NCBI GenBank assembly: GCA_963772065.1
Contig: CAVYVZ010000005.1
Location: 1-64,000, forward strand
Direction: 5' to 3'
DNA from: CAVYVZ01 sp963772065
GTDB lineage: Bacteria > Acidobacteriota > Vicinamibacteria > Vicinamibacterales > UBA2999
Length of the DNA: 64,000 nucleotides
The notes under the pieces were generated by a model that did no database searches, was not told where the DNA came from, and was given only the letters and a program-made list of their open reading frames with translations. Below are positions 19,046 through 29,189 of the stretch, one piece after another (position 1 is the first letter of the stretch; every line of letters starts with the position of its first letter). Made by a program: the position numbers and the translations under genes.

Positions 19046-21499
19046 ATGTTGCAGGATTACAAGCTCGGACTCCGGATGCTCCTGAAGTACCCGGGCCTGA
19101 CGATCGCTGGCGGGCTGGCGCTCGCCTTCGCGATCGGGATTGGCGCGGGCGCGTACGACCTCGTGGGCAAGATCCAGGCGCCAACGATCCCGCTCCCCGA
19201 AGGCGACCGCCTTGTCGTGATCGAGACGCAGAATACGCTGACCAACGAGCCCGAGGCACGCGTCGTGCGTGACTTCCTCGAATGGCGGCGCGAGCTGCGA
19301 ACGATCGAGGACCTGGGAGCCTACCGCACGTACACCCGAAATCTCATCGTCGGCGACGCGGCTCCCGATCTGATCCAGATAGCGGAGGTGACGGCCGCCG
19401 CGTTCCGCACGGCACGTGTGCCGCCGTTGCTCGGTCGTCCGCTGCTCGACTCTGACGAGGTGCCCGGAGCCCCCGGCGTGGTCGTGCTCGGATACGACGC
19501 GTGGCACCGCTCCTTCGGCGGTCGGCACCACATCGTCGGCTCGGTCGTGAAGCTGGGGAACACACCAGCCACCGTGATCGGCGTCATGCCGGATGGTTTC
19601 GGGTATCCCGTCAACCACCAGGCCTGGACGCCACTGCAGCTCCGCACCGCGTACGGTGCGCTCGAGGGCGGCGCGATCGACGTCATCGGCAGGCTCGCTC
19701 CTGGCGTCACGCGGGAGCAGGCGAACGCCGAGCTGCGCGTGCTCGGCGAACGGACGGCGGCGGCGCTTCCGGCGACGCACGAGCATCTCCGCCCGCGCGT
19801 GATGCGACTCGGGGGAGCACCGGATGATCTCGGACATCGCGCAGCTCGCGCTGCGGAACCTGCCTGGGCTGCTGGTGCTGATCGTTGCGTGCATGAACGT
19901 CGGCACGCTGGTCTACGCGAGGACGGCGACACGGGAAGGGGAAATCGCCCTGCGCTCCGCGCTCGGCGCGAGCCGCGCGCGAATCATCGGTCAGCTCTTC
20001 GTCGAGGCCCTGGTGCTCGCGTCGATCGCGGCCGCCGTCGGCCTCATGGCCGCGGACCGGACGCTGACGTGGGGGATCGAAGGGGCGTTCGCCGACAAGG
20101 GAGGCGCACCTCCCTTCTGGATGACTCCCGGCCTGGAGCTCACGACGATCCTCTATGCCAGTGGCCTCGCGGTCGTCAGCGCGGCCATCTTGTCACTGCT
20201 GCCCGCGCTGAGAGCCACGCGGTCGCGCGTGCAAACGAACCTGGCGAATCTGGGCAGCGGGGGCGCCACGCTGCGGTTCGGGCGCGTCTGGACCAGCGCC
20301 ATGATCGCGCAGGTCGCGCTGACGGCCATCGGCATCCCTGTCGCCATGGAGAGCGTGAGCCAGTCGATGCGCATGCGGAAGAGCCGCGCGGCATTTCCAA
20401 GCGTGGAGTATCTCGCCGCTCGCATCGATGTGGACCGGCCGTTCGACGAGGAGACCCCGTCGATGTTCGAGGATCGGCGGGCCCGGACGTTCGCGGCGCT
20501 CGAGCGGCGCATCGCGCAGGAACCCGGCGTGGTCGCGGTCACCTTCACCGACCGCGTGCCGGGGGCCACGCTCCCGAGAAGCCGGGTCGCGGAGATCGAG
20601 ACGCTTGCCCGGCAACGATTCCCTGCGGACATCGGCGGTGGCCCCGGGAGTTTTTCGAGGCATTCGATCGTCCGATTGTCGCCGGGCGTGGCTTCCACGA
20701 GGGCGACCGGAGTCCGGCTGCGCGAACCGTGATCGTCAACGAGGCGTTCGCGCGCGAGTTCAAACGTCATGCGGGACGGGTGTCACCGATCGGCGCTCGC
20801 CTCCGGTATTTGACGTCATCCGCGCGATCGGACGCGGCGGCGGCGGAGCCGTGGCTCGAGATCGTCGGCGTCGTGCGCGACTTCGGCCTGGATCCTGACG
20901 AAGAGGGCAACGAGCAGCCGTATGCGTTTCGCGCGGCGCCGGCGGGAACGATGTCTCCGCTCGTGATGAGCGTGCGCGTACGCGGCAATCCGGCCCCGCT
21001 CGTGGCGCGTCTGCCGGTCATTGCGGCCGATGTCGATGCCGGATTGAACGTCCAGGAGGCGCGGCCGCTGGCGGAATGGATCCGGCGGCGGGAGATGGAC
21101 ATGGCCGTGCAGGTCGGAGCGCTGGCGGGCGTGACCGCGCTCGTCCTGTTTCTGTCGGCGCTGGGCATCTTCTCGCTGATGTCCGTCAGCGTCTCGCGGC
21201 GGACGCGCGAAATCGGCCTGCGCACGGCGCTTGGCGCCCACCCGCGCCATGTGCTCGCCGGAATCCTGTCGCGCGCGATGGTGCTCATGGGGAGCGGCAT
21301 TGCAGCCGGAGGGGTTCTGCTGCTGTGGGCCGTCGCGCTCGCAGGACCCTCCGGCCGGCCTGCGGAAGACCTTGCGCAGTTCGCCATGTGGCTTGGAGCG
21401 ACGGCCGCGGTGATGGCCGCCGCGGGTCTGCTCGCCTGCGTCGGGCCCGCCAGACGCGCCCTCAGGATCAATCCCATCGACGCCCTGAGGGAGGCCTGA
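19046..21499 (+). CDS. FtsX/MacB-like permease, ADOP family (two compensating frameshifts)
   Basis: About 817 residues. Start ATG 19046 has GAGG 5 bases upstream and begins MLQDYKLGLRMLLKYPGLTI with a first membrane helix. The frame moves by one near 19815 (just before MISDIAQLALRNLPGLLVL) and back near 20620-20645 (before FFEAFDRPIVAGRGFHEGD), so the total length remains a multiple of three. The domain order is core, FtsX block (LVLIVACMNVGTLVYARTA), second core, FtsX block (VLFLSALGIFSLMSVSVSRR) and RALRINPIDALREA at the end. The middle segment clearly codes in its own frame, so this is not a decayed region. It is followed after 3 bases by the PHP-like gene, probably one operon. Confidence 0.87.
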   Translation: MLQDYKLGLRMLLKYPGLTIAGGLALAFAIGIGAGAYDLVGKIQAPTIPLPEGDRLVVIETQNTLTNEPEARVVRDFLEWRRELRTIEDLGAYRTYTRNLIVGDAAPDLIQIAEVTAAAFRTARVPPLLGRPLLDSDEVPGAPGVVVLGYDAWHRSFGGRHHIVGSVVKLGNTPATVIGVMPDGFGYPVNHQAWTPLQLRTAYGALEGGAIDVIGRLAPGVTREQANAELRVLGERTAAALPATHEHLRPRVMRLGGAPDDLGHRAARAAEPAWAAGADRCVHERRHAGLREDGDTGRGNRPALRARREPRANHRSALRRGPGARVDRGRRRPHGRGPDADVGDRRGVRRQGRRTSLLDDSRPGAHDDPLCQWPRGRQRGHLVTAARAESHAVARANEPGESGQRGRHAAVRARLDQRHDRAGRADGHRHPCRHGEREPVDAHAEEPRGISKRGVSRRSHRCGPAVRRGDPVDVRGSAGPDVRGARAAHRAGTRRGRGHLHRPRAGGHAPEKPGRGDRDACPATIPCGHRRWPREFFEAFDRPIVAGRGFHEGDRSPAARTVIVNEAFAREFKRHAGRVSPIGARLRYLTSSARSDAAAAEPWLEIVGVVRDFGLDPDEEGNEQPYAFRAAPAGTMSPLVMSVRVRGNPAPLVARLPVIAADVDAGLNVQEARPLAEWIRRREMDMAVQVGALAGVTALVLFLSALGIFSLMSVSVSRRTREIGLRTALGAHPRHVLAGILSRAMVLMGSGIAAGGVLLLWAVALAGPSGRPAEDLAQFAMWLGATAAVMAAAGLLACVGPARRALRINPIDALREA

Positions 21500-21502
21500 A
21501 CC

Positions 21503-23550
21503 GTGCGCGGCGCCATCCTTGCCGCTCTGGCTCTCATGCCGGTGCAGACGCCCGCGCCCTCAGTATCGGTGCCGCTCGATCTCACCCGGGTGAGGCCGGG
21601 GCCAATCGAGGTCGTTCGCGACGGCAACTCCGTGAGCCTGACGTGGCCGGACGAGACGGCGCGTGTCTGGCGCGCGACGTTCTCGCTCGATCCCGCGCAG
21701 CCGATCATCACCGCTATCGGGCCCGACGGCGAGCCTGTCGTCCGCGGCGCGCGGCCCTTCTATCGAGGTGAGACGGGAAAGCGCCGCGGCGGGTGGTACG
21801 CGTTCTTCGACGATCCGACAAGTCATCCCGAGGGGACCCGCCACGTGCAGAGCACGTTCGAGCTGCGCGCCGCCACGGTTCGCAGCGTCGGCGAACGTGT
21901 CGAGGTCCTGTTCGACGGCTTGCGCATGGGCGGCTTCGACGGCGGTCTCGCCTACACGTTCTACCCCGGCAGCCGGTTGATTCAGCAGGACGCGGTGCTG
22001 ACGACCTACGATGCCGACGTCGCCTACTACTATGACGCGGGGCTCGAGATGGCCGCCGCCGCGGATCGTCAGCCGGGCAACAACATGCGCACCGAGGTGG
22101 CCTACTACGACACCGACGGGGCCCTGCGCCACACCACGCTGAATGGGTTACAGCCTGAACGCACGCCGGTCCAGGCGCGCTACCGCACGCTGGCGTTGAA
22201 GACGGCTGGCGGGAGCGTCGCGGTGTTCCCGGCGCCGCACCAGGTACCTTTTTCCCGCGCGACTTCACGTCGAATCTGGGCTTCGTCTGGCATCGGGCCT
22301 GGCGCGGGCGCGTGTCGCTCGGCATCAGGCAACTGCGCGACGAGAACTGGCAGTTCTACCCATGGGTGAACGCGCCGCCGGGACGGCAGCAGCGCATGAG
22401 CGTGTTCTTTGTGCTCTCAGCTGGCGCGCCGGAGACGGCCCTGACGCACGTGCTCCGCTACACGAACGGCGATCGCTTTCGACCCCTCGACGGCTACAAG
22501 ACGCTCAGCACGCACTGGCATCTGGCCGACACCGTTCAGGCGATGGCCAACGGGGTCGACTGGACGCCGCCGTTCAAGCCGGTGCTGAAGGCCATGGGGG
22601 TCGACGCTTCGATGATCATGGACTTTCACGGCGATGGGCACCCGAACGATCTCACGGATCTGCGTCTCGACGAGCTGCACGCGTACTTTGCTGCGCTCCG
22701 CGCCCAATCAGATTCAGACTTCCTGCTGATTCCCGCCGAGGAAGCCAACGTCCACCTGGGCGGACACTGGGCGGTCGCGTTTCCGAAGCCGGTGTACTGG
22801 TTCTTGAATCGTCCGAAGAACGGCGCGTTTGTCTCGATGCACCCGAAATACGGGACGGTCTACAGCGTGGCCGACGCAAAGGAGATGCTGGACCTCGTGC
22901 GCCGCGAGGGCGGGTACATGTACCAGACGCATCCACGGACAAAAGGCTCGACAGGGTTTCCCGATCGGATTGTGACGACCGATCATTTCCGCGATGCCAG
23001 CTACCTTGGCGTCGGGTGGAAAGCGATGCCGGCCGATCTCTCGTCGCCGCGGCTCGGCGACCGCGTGTTCGATCTGGTCGACGAGTTGAACAATCAGGGC
23101 CTGCGGAAGCGCTTCCTCGGCGAGGTGGACGTGTTCCAGTTCGACCACACGCATGAGCTCTATGCGCACATGAACATCAACTACATCAAGCTCGGTCGTC
23201 TTCCGGCGTTCGATCAATGGGGAGAGGCGCTTGCGCCGCTGGCGAAAGGCGAGTTCTTCACCACGACCGGAGAAGTGCTGCTGCCGGACGTGAACCTTGC
23301 CTCATCGTCCGCGAACGAGATCGTGGCCAACGCCCGCGTGTCGTGGACGTTCCCGCTTCGGTTTGCCGAGATCGTCTGGGGCGACGGTCAGACGACGCAT
23401 CGCGAGGTGATCGAATTGGCGGACACGCGGGAGTTCGGCAGCAAGACCTTCGAGTGGCGAGCCAAGGCAAACGGCTGGAAGTGGGCGCGGGTGGCGGTGT
23501 GGGATGTCGCCGCGAATGGCGCATTCGTGAACCCATTCTGGCGCCCGTGA
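21503..23550 (+). CDS. Large secreted PHP-fold-like protein of unknown function (frameshifted)
   Basis: About 680 residues, starting with GTG 21503 (GGGAGG 8 bases upstream) and a short signal peptide (MRGAILAALALMPVQTPAPS). Residues 20-245 form a beta-rich domain I do not recognise. A shift near 22245 leads to the second half. There, metal-ligand-like clusters appear in an order reminiscent of PHP/CehA-type metallohydrolases: IMDFHGDGHPNDL, LIPAEEANVHLGGHW, VSMHPKYGTVYS, YMYQTHPRTKGS and VFQFDHTHELYAHM. The tail, from about residue 590, looks like an immunoglobulin-like strand set. A phosphoesterase or related hydrolase is an inference from these His/Asp clusters. It is coupled to the permease just upstream. 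Confidence 0.6.
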
Positions 23551-23587
23551 TTCACATGATGCCGCGGCCTCCTGATCGCATCCGCCG

Positions 23588-25201
23588 ATGAACGACGGCG
23601 AAGAGGCCACCACGACGTCGCGCGAGCGGACACGCTCGCGCGCCCGGTGGCTTGTGCCCGGCTTGTTGATCACCGCCTTCCTCGCGCGCGGGCCGCTGTA
23701 CCTGTCCGTGTTTCCGCCGTTCGAAGGGTGGGACGAACACCAGCATCTCGGGTACATCGCCCATCTCGAGGAAACGGGCTCGGTTCCGGTGCTGAACGAC
23801 AGCGTGCTGCCCCGCGGCCTCCGTCCGCTGATGATCGCCGTACCGCACTCTTCATCGGGCGCCGAGCAGCTGCGGGATTGGGGCGCGTTGCCCTACGCCG
23901 CCTACTGGGAGGTGACGGCACCGCCCGCCGACGCGGATCGGGAAGCGTCGTTCTCGTTCCGACTGTATCAAGCGCAGCATCCGCCGCTCGCCTACCTACT
24001 GGCCGTCCCCATCTGGCGCGCGCTGAAGACGGCACATCCGCTGGAGGCGATCTACGCGATCCGGGCGATGAACCTGCTTCTCGTCGCGGCTGCGCTCGTG
24101 CTGTTTGCCGCCGCCCTCGAGCGCCTGATGCCGACGTTCGGGCCCAGGATGGCGGTCCTCGCGCTGGTGTGCCTGCATCCGCTGTTCTTTCAGAACGTCG
24201 CGCGCGTGGCGAACGATGCGCTCGCCGTTGCGACCGGCATGGCGGGGATCAGTCTCCTGGTGCTCGCCGGGGGGCGTACGCTGCTCACACGTGGCCTGCT
24301 GGCGGCCGGTTGCATCGCGGCGAGCATCTGGAGCAAACAAACCAGCCTCACCTTGATTCCCGCGCTCGTCCTGGGGCTGCCGTTGATCGCCTGGGCGCAT
24401 AACCTGCCCGCCCGTCGGCTGTGGCGCGTGACGAGCATCGTGGGCGTCGCGTTTCTCCTCCTCGTGGCGCCGTTGTGGGTGTGGAGCTACCGGCACTACG
24501 GGTCGATCGTCACGACGCAGGACACGCTCGAGCTCGCCGCGAAAGGCTCGGTCGTCGCCGCGCTGGCGACCTCGCTCGTAAACCTGGCCTGGGGGCCGGT
24601 CGTCGGCACACTCTTCGTTCCCGGAAGGCCGTGGGTCGGCGGATGGAGCTATCTGCCGATGCACGAGACGCTCGCCGACCTTCACGGGTGGTACTGGGGC
24701 ATCCTGCTGGCGGCCGCGGGGGTCGGTGCGGTGGTCGCGCTCCGCCGCGCACGGTCGGTCACAGACGGCGGGGTTGCGGCCGGATTAGCCGTATGCGCAG
24801 CCGTCGTGATCTTCACCGCGCTCGGCATGATCTATTACACGGTCCTCAGCCACGCGGTGTTCGGGCGGCCGATGACCAACCCGTGGTATTTCATGACGGC
24901 GCTGCCGTTCATGTTCGTGCTGCTGGTTCGCGGACTGGAGGCGATCAACGGCCGGCTGGCGGCGGCGGCCGGCGGCGCGTTGGCCGCGCTGTTTGTCGCC
25001 ATCGATCTGCATGGCACCTGGGTCCAGATGCCGAGGCACTACGCGAGCACCACGGATGCGGCCCTCCAGTGGTCGCGCCTCACTGCGATTCATCCCGCGA
25101 TACTGAGCGCCGACCTGCGGTGGTGGTTCCTGGCGATGCAGCTCGGGGCCCTCGGCCTGGTCGCCGGCGGGCTGGTGTACGCATCGCGACGTCGGGCGTA
25201 G
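23588..25201 (+). CDS. Polytopic GT-C-like membrane protein (PMT/GT39 or DUF2142 type)
   Basis: 537 residues with about ten to twelve membrane helices. The first loop has FPPFEGWDEHQHLGYIAHLE, an Asp-Glu pair at the position used by GT-C glycosyltransferases (PMT, ArnT, DUF2142 relatives) to bind the lipid-linked sugar. Later helices include LLLVAAALVLFAAALERLMP and FTALGMIYYTVLSHAVF, and NPWYFMTALPFMFVLLVRGL matches a loop common in DUF2142-like proteins. It probably transfers a sugar from a polyprenyl-phosphate donor outside the inner membrane; the acceptor is unknown. It follows the PHP-like gene by 37 bases on the same strand. Confidence 0.75.
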   Translation: MNDGEEATTTSRERTRSRARWLVPGLLITAFLARGPLYLSVFPPFEGWDEHQHLGYIAHLEETGSVPVLNDSVLPRGLRPLMIAVPHSSSGAEQLRDWGALPYAAYWEVTAPPADADREASFSFRLYQAQHPPLAYLLAVPIWRALKTAHPLEAIYAIRAMNLLLVAAALVLFAAALERLMPTFGPRMAVLALVCLHPLFFQNVARVANDALAVATGMAGISLLVLAGGRTLLTRGLLAAGCIAASIWSKQTSLTLIPALVLGLPLIAWAHNLPARRLWRVTSIVGVAFLLLVAPLWVWSYRHYGSIVTTQDTLELAAKGSVVAALATSLVNLAWGPVVGTLFVPGRPWVGGWSYLPMHETLADLHGWYWGILLAAAGVGAVVALRRARSVTDGGVAAGLAVCAAVVIFTALGMIYYTVLSHAVFGRPMTNPWYFMTALPFMFVLLVRGLEAINGRLAAAAGGALAALFVAIDLHGTWVQMPRHYASTTDAALQWSRLTAIHPAILSADLRWWFLAMQLGALGLVAGGLVYASRRRA

Positions 25202-25225
25202 CGGCGCGTGTTAATATCCCCCACA

Positions 25226-25571
25226 ATGTGGTTTAAAAGCGGCACCGGTCCTCGGCGATTTCGAACAGCTCGTGCTTCTGGGTGTGTTGCGCCTCGAGCT
25301 CCAGGACTCCGCGTACGGAGCCGCCATCCGGCAGGAGATTCACGCCCGCTCGGGGCGGGATGTGTCGATCAACGCCGTCTACACCACCCTCGACCGGCTC
25401 GAGAGCAAGGGCTTTCTCAAATCCTGGGTCGGCGATCCCACCCCGCAGCGGGGCGGCCGCCGTCGGAAGTTCTATGCGCTGCGGCCCGCGGGTGTCGCGG
25501 CGCTGCGCCAGGCGTACCGTGCCTTTACCGCGATGGCGGACGGCCTCCAGAGCCGGCTGGAGCTGAAGTGA
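25226..25571 (+). CDS. PadR-family transcriptional regulator (frameshift near start)
   Basis: About 114 residues. The core, LVLLGVLRLELQDSAYGAAI, SINAVYTTLDRLESKGFLKS and GGRRRKFYALRPAGVAALRQ, is a clear PadR winged HTH of the short type that accompanies ADOP permeases. Upstream the frame gives APVLGDFEQLVLL, the usual PadR opening, but its ATG (25226, MWFK) is in another frame; one base appears to be missing in the AAAA run near 25236. Its stop overlaps the GTG of the next gene (GTGA), so the regulator and permease are translationally coupled. The TTAATATC stretch 11-18 bases upstream of the ATG may be an operator or -10 box. Confidence 0.8.
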
Positions 25572-28206
25572 AGAAGACGACCGATCCGCCTCGGCTCGCG
25601 ATCTGGCTGTTGACCAGGCGGCTGTCCGCCGAGTGGCGCGACTTCGTCGTCGGGGATCTCGAAGAAGAGTTCGCGACGCGCAGCGGCGATTCGCCGGTCG
25701 CGGCCCACGCCTGGTTCTGGTGGCAGACGATGCGCTGCCTGGCTGCGCCGCCACCCGTTCGCCCCAATCCATTGCTGCATGGATCGTCACAGGGAGACTC
25801 GAGGATGCGTACCTTGTTTGCCGATCTTCGTTATGCGTTCCGGGTGATGTCCCGGACACCATCGTTCGCCGTTGCGGTCGTCAGCGTGCTGGCGCTCGGC
25901 ATCGGCGCCAACACCGCGATCTTCAGCATCGTCAACGCGGTCCTGCTGCGTCCCCTGCCTTTCGAGGAGCCGGAACGCCTGGTGCGGATCTTCACCAGGA
26001 CGCCGGGCGGTCGACTCTTCGAGCTCTCGCCCGGCAAGTTCTACGACTGGCAGCGGGATGCGCAGTCGTTCGAGGGCATGGCGATGTATCCATGCTGCGG
26101 CTTCAGGGAGCTCGCGCTCACCGGCACGGGCACCGCGCGAACGGTACAGTGCGACAGCCGTCAGCGCGGGCTTTTTCGAGATCGTCAGAGCCCGGCCGGC
26201 GCTCGGACGCGTCTTTCGGCAAGAGGAGGACACGCCAGGCGGCAAGCACGTGGTCGTCCTGAGCGACCGGTTCTGGAGAACCGAATTCGGCGGCAACCCG
26301 GACGTGATCGGCCGCACGGTGAAGCTCAACGACGAAGCGTACACCATCGTCGGAGTCATGCCGGCCAGTGCCTCGGTCGCGTCATGGACCGCGATGGCGA
26401 GCGACGTCTGGGTCCCGCTCGCACTCACCGACGAGCAGCGCGCCGCCCGTGGGAATCACAATCTGGACGGCGTCGCGCGTCTGAAGAGAGATGTCGAACT
26501 CGCCCAGGCGCAAGCCGAGATGGACGCGATCTCGGCACGGCTCGCGCGTGAGTTCCCGAAATCAGACGACCGTTGGGGAGCCGTGGTCATCCCGATGCAG
26601 GAGGCAATCGTCGGCAATAGCCGCACGATGCTTCTCATGCTGCTCGGCGCCGTCGGGTTGGTCCTGCTCATCGCCTGCGCCAACGTCGGCAACCTGCTGT
26701 TCACTCGCGCCCTGAGCCGGCGCAAGGAGATCGCGATTCGCTCGGCGCTTGGCGCGGGACGCGGACGCGTGTTTCAGCAGCTGTTGACCGAAGCCTTGCT
26801 GCTCGCGGCCGCCGGTGGCGCGCTCGGGCTTCTGCTCGCGTACGGGACCCTCACGTCAGCCTCGACGCTGCTCGCCAGCCAGGTGCCGAGGGCGGAGGAA
26901 ATCTCGATCGATGCGCGAGTGCTGCTGTTCGCGGTGGGGGTGTCGATGCTCACCGGCATGCTCGCCGGTACGCTGCCGGCCGTGCGCGCAGGCCGGTCCG
27001 ACCTCAACGACGCGCTCAAGGAAGGTGGGCGCGGCGACGGTGCGATCGGTGTCGGCACGCGCCGCTTGCTGATCGTCTGCGAAGTCGCGCTGTCGCTGGT
27101 GTTGTTGATGGGCGCTGGCGTGATGGTCCAGAGCCTGCTGGCCCTCAGGCACGGCGACACCGGCTTCGATCCGAACAACGTGCTGACGATGAGTGTGAGG
27201 CTCGTGGACGCGCGGTACCCGACGCCGGCGCAGCGATCGGCATTCTTCGACGCGGCGTTGCAGCGCATTCGGGCACTTCCCGGCGTCGAGGCTGCGGGAA
27301 CGATCGACGACCTGCCCTTCGCCGACGGATCCGCACAGACGCTCGAGCTCGAGGGATACCCGCCTCAGCGCGACCCGGTGGCGGTGCAGGTTCGGCAGAT
27401 CACCCCCGGCTACCTGCGTGCCATGGGGATTCCGGTGCTGCGTGGACGCGACATCGTCGAGAGCGATGCGGAGGTGCTGCTCGTCAGTCGGGACGCCGCG
27501 AAGCTGTATTGGGGAGCAGACGATCCGATCGGACGCCGCGCCACCCTGCCGGCCGTGTCGAAGACGGTGCTTCGGCAGGTGGTCGGAATCGTGGGCGACG
27601 TCAAGCAGCGGAATCTCATTGAAGCCACCACGCCCACGGTGTACTTCTACACGCGCGAGCCGTATGGCAGGGCGACGTTCGCCATACGGACATCGGTGCC
27701 GCCCGCCACGCTCGCACAGCCTGCCGTCGCAGCGATCCGCGCGATCGATCCAGAGCAGCCGGTCGGAGATATCCGGACGATGGTGCAGGTGCTCGACGGG
27801 AAGCTGACGTCGCAGCGCTTCAGCGCGCTGCTGCTCGGAGTCTTTGCAGGAGTCGCGCTGCTGCTCGCCGCAGTCGGAATCTACAGCGTGCTCTCGTACA
27901 TCGTGCGCGGACGCAGCCGCGAGATCGGGATCAGAACCGCGCTTGGCGCGCGGACGAGCCGACGTCCTTCGTCTGGTGATCGTCGAGGGCATGTCGCCCG
28001 CGCTCGTCGGCATCGCGGCCGGAACGATCGCCGCGCTCGCGTCGGCGAAGGTCATGGAAACGCTCGTCTTTGGCGTGAGCGCATCAGATCCGCTGACGCT
28101 TGCCGCCGTCGGGGCCACGCTGGCCCTTGTTGCGCTGATGGCCAGCCTGGTGCCCGCGTACCGCGCCTTACGGCTCGACCCGGTGAAAGTCTTGCGCGCG
28201 GACTAA
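25568..28206 (+). CDS. ADOP permease with N-terminal permease prefix domain (two frameshifts)
   Basis: About 880 residues. GTG 25568 overlaps the PadR stop. Residues 1-75 are the 'permease prefix' segment (PPRLAIWLLTRRLSAEWRDF, VVGDLEEEFATRSG, AWFWWQTMRCLA), known from PadR-linked ADOP transporters. Then comes MRTLFADLRYAFRVMSRTPS, the first helix, PLPFEEPERLVRIF, core 1, FtsX block (VGLVLLIACANVGNLLFTRA), linker LKEGGRGDGAIGVGTRRLL, core 2 and the last FtsX block. Frame changes occur near 26145 (before AGFFEIVRARPALGRVF) and near 27955 (after REIGIRTALGAR). The end LVPAYRALRLDPVKVLRAD is canonical. No ATPase is nearby. PadR probably represses the pair; the signal is unknown. Confidence 0.85.
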
Positions 28207-29153
28207 GCGGGTCCGCACGGCGGAACGTTGCTCGGCGCTCTTATGGCGCCCACGATCGCGCGGATCGCGTCCACAACGGCCTGCGGCTGATCGATTGGCA
28301 CAGCGTGACCCGATTGTTCGGCGATGATCTGGCAGCCCCGCTCCGAAAGCGTGACTTGATCACGTTGCAGGTCTCGCCATGTCGCATCGGCGCCGAGCGC
28401 ACCGCTCACGACCACCACCGGAATCTCGAGCTTCCGGCGAGAAGCCCTGACTTCCGACGCGCTCTGCCGGATATGCATGATTTCGTCAGCGGCTGCCTGG
28501 TATCCCGCGGCACGGAACCTCGTTGCGCGTGCGAATCCTTGCGTGGACGGCGGCAGCGACTCCAAACTCACGCCGAACGAAACGCCGAACAATCGGAGGA
28601 TCCCGACCGAGGAGAGGAGAGGTACAAATCGGGCAAGCCGCGGAACTTCATGCACGTCGTCTTCATGCGAGGCATCGACGAGGACGAGACCTGCCACGCG
28701 ATCGGGATGATCCGATGCCAGGACGCGGGCGTTGAATCCACCGCTGGAGGCTGCGGCGAGGACCACCGGTCCTCCGATGCCGCTGCGGTCGACGAGTTCC
28801 ACGAGCTCGGTGGCGATGCGGCGTGCGGTCCGGGGCGACGGCCCCGGATCGCTGTAACCCATGCCCGCGCGGTCGTACGAGCAGACGCGTGTGAACCGGG
28901 CGACCTCAGGCTGGACGAAACCCCAGGCAGCGGTGGAGCCGCCCAGACCGTTCTCGAGGATGACCGCAGGCGCGCCGGCGCCCGTGCACCACAGATGCAG
29001 CCGGTGTCCTCCGACGTCGACGAGGCGTCCTGGAGGTGGAGTCGACGCGAGGTCCTTGCGAGTCGCAAGCCGCTGATATGTCGCGCCGGCGACTGCAGCC
29101 AGGATGAGGAAGCCGGATAGAGCGACGAGAATGCGCCGCATCCAACGCCACAA
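28203..29153 (-). CDS. Membrane-anchored or secreted alpha/beta hydrolase
   Basis: 316 residues. An N-terminal hydrophobic segment (RRILVALSGFLILAAVAGAT) is a signal peptide or anchor. The alpha/beta hydrolase core follows: VILENGLGGSTAAWGFVQPE (oxyanion region), VCSYDRAGMGYSDPG, nucleophile elbow LAAASSGGFNARV, VLVDASHEDD and the late His in IAEQSGHAVPIDQPQAVVDA. The elbow reads Ala-Ala-Ser-Ser-Gly rather than Gly-x-Ser-x-Gly, which is atypical. Otherwise it looks like the esterase/haloperoxidase-like group. Its stop overlaps by 4 bases the stop of the convergent permease. Confidence 0.8.
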   Translation of the reverse strand: MWRWMRRILVALSGFLILAAVAGATYQRLATRKDLASTPPPGRLVDVGGHRLHLWCTGAGAPAVILENGLGGSTAAWGFVQPEVARFTRVCSYDRAGMGYSDPGPSPRTARRIATELVELVDRSGIGGPVVLAAASSGGFNARVLASDHPDRVAGLVLVDASHEDDVHEVPRLARFVPLLSSVGILRLFGVSFGVSLESLPPSTQGFARATRFRAAGYQAAADEIMHIRQSASEVRASRRKLEIPVVVVSGALGADATWRDLQRDQVTLSERGCQIIAEQSGHAVPIDQPQAVVDAIRAIVGAIRAPSNVPPCGPA

Positions 29154-29189
29154 GTCGCACCTCCTTGAGAACCGAATCCCCTGACGTCC

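Noticed and set aside
19815..20645. Programmed ribosomal frameshifting in the permease
   Set aside because: No slippery heptamer with downstream structure was seen, and many unrelated genes here carry similar single-base shifts, so sequencing error is simpler.
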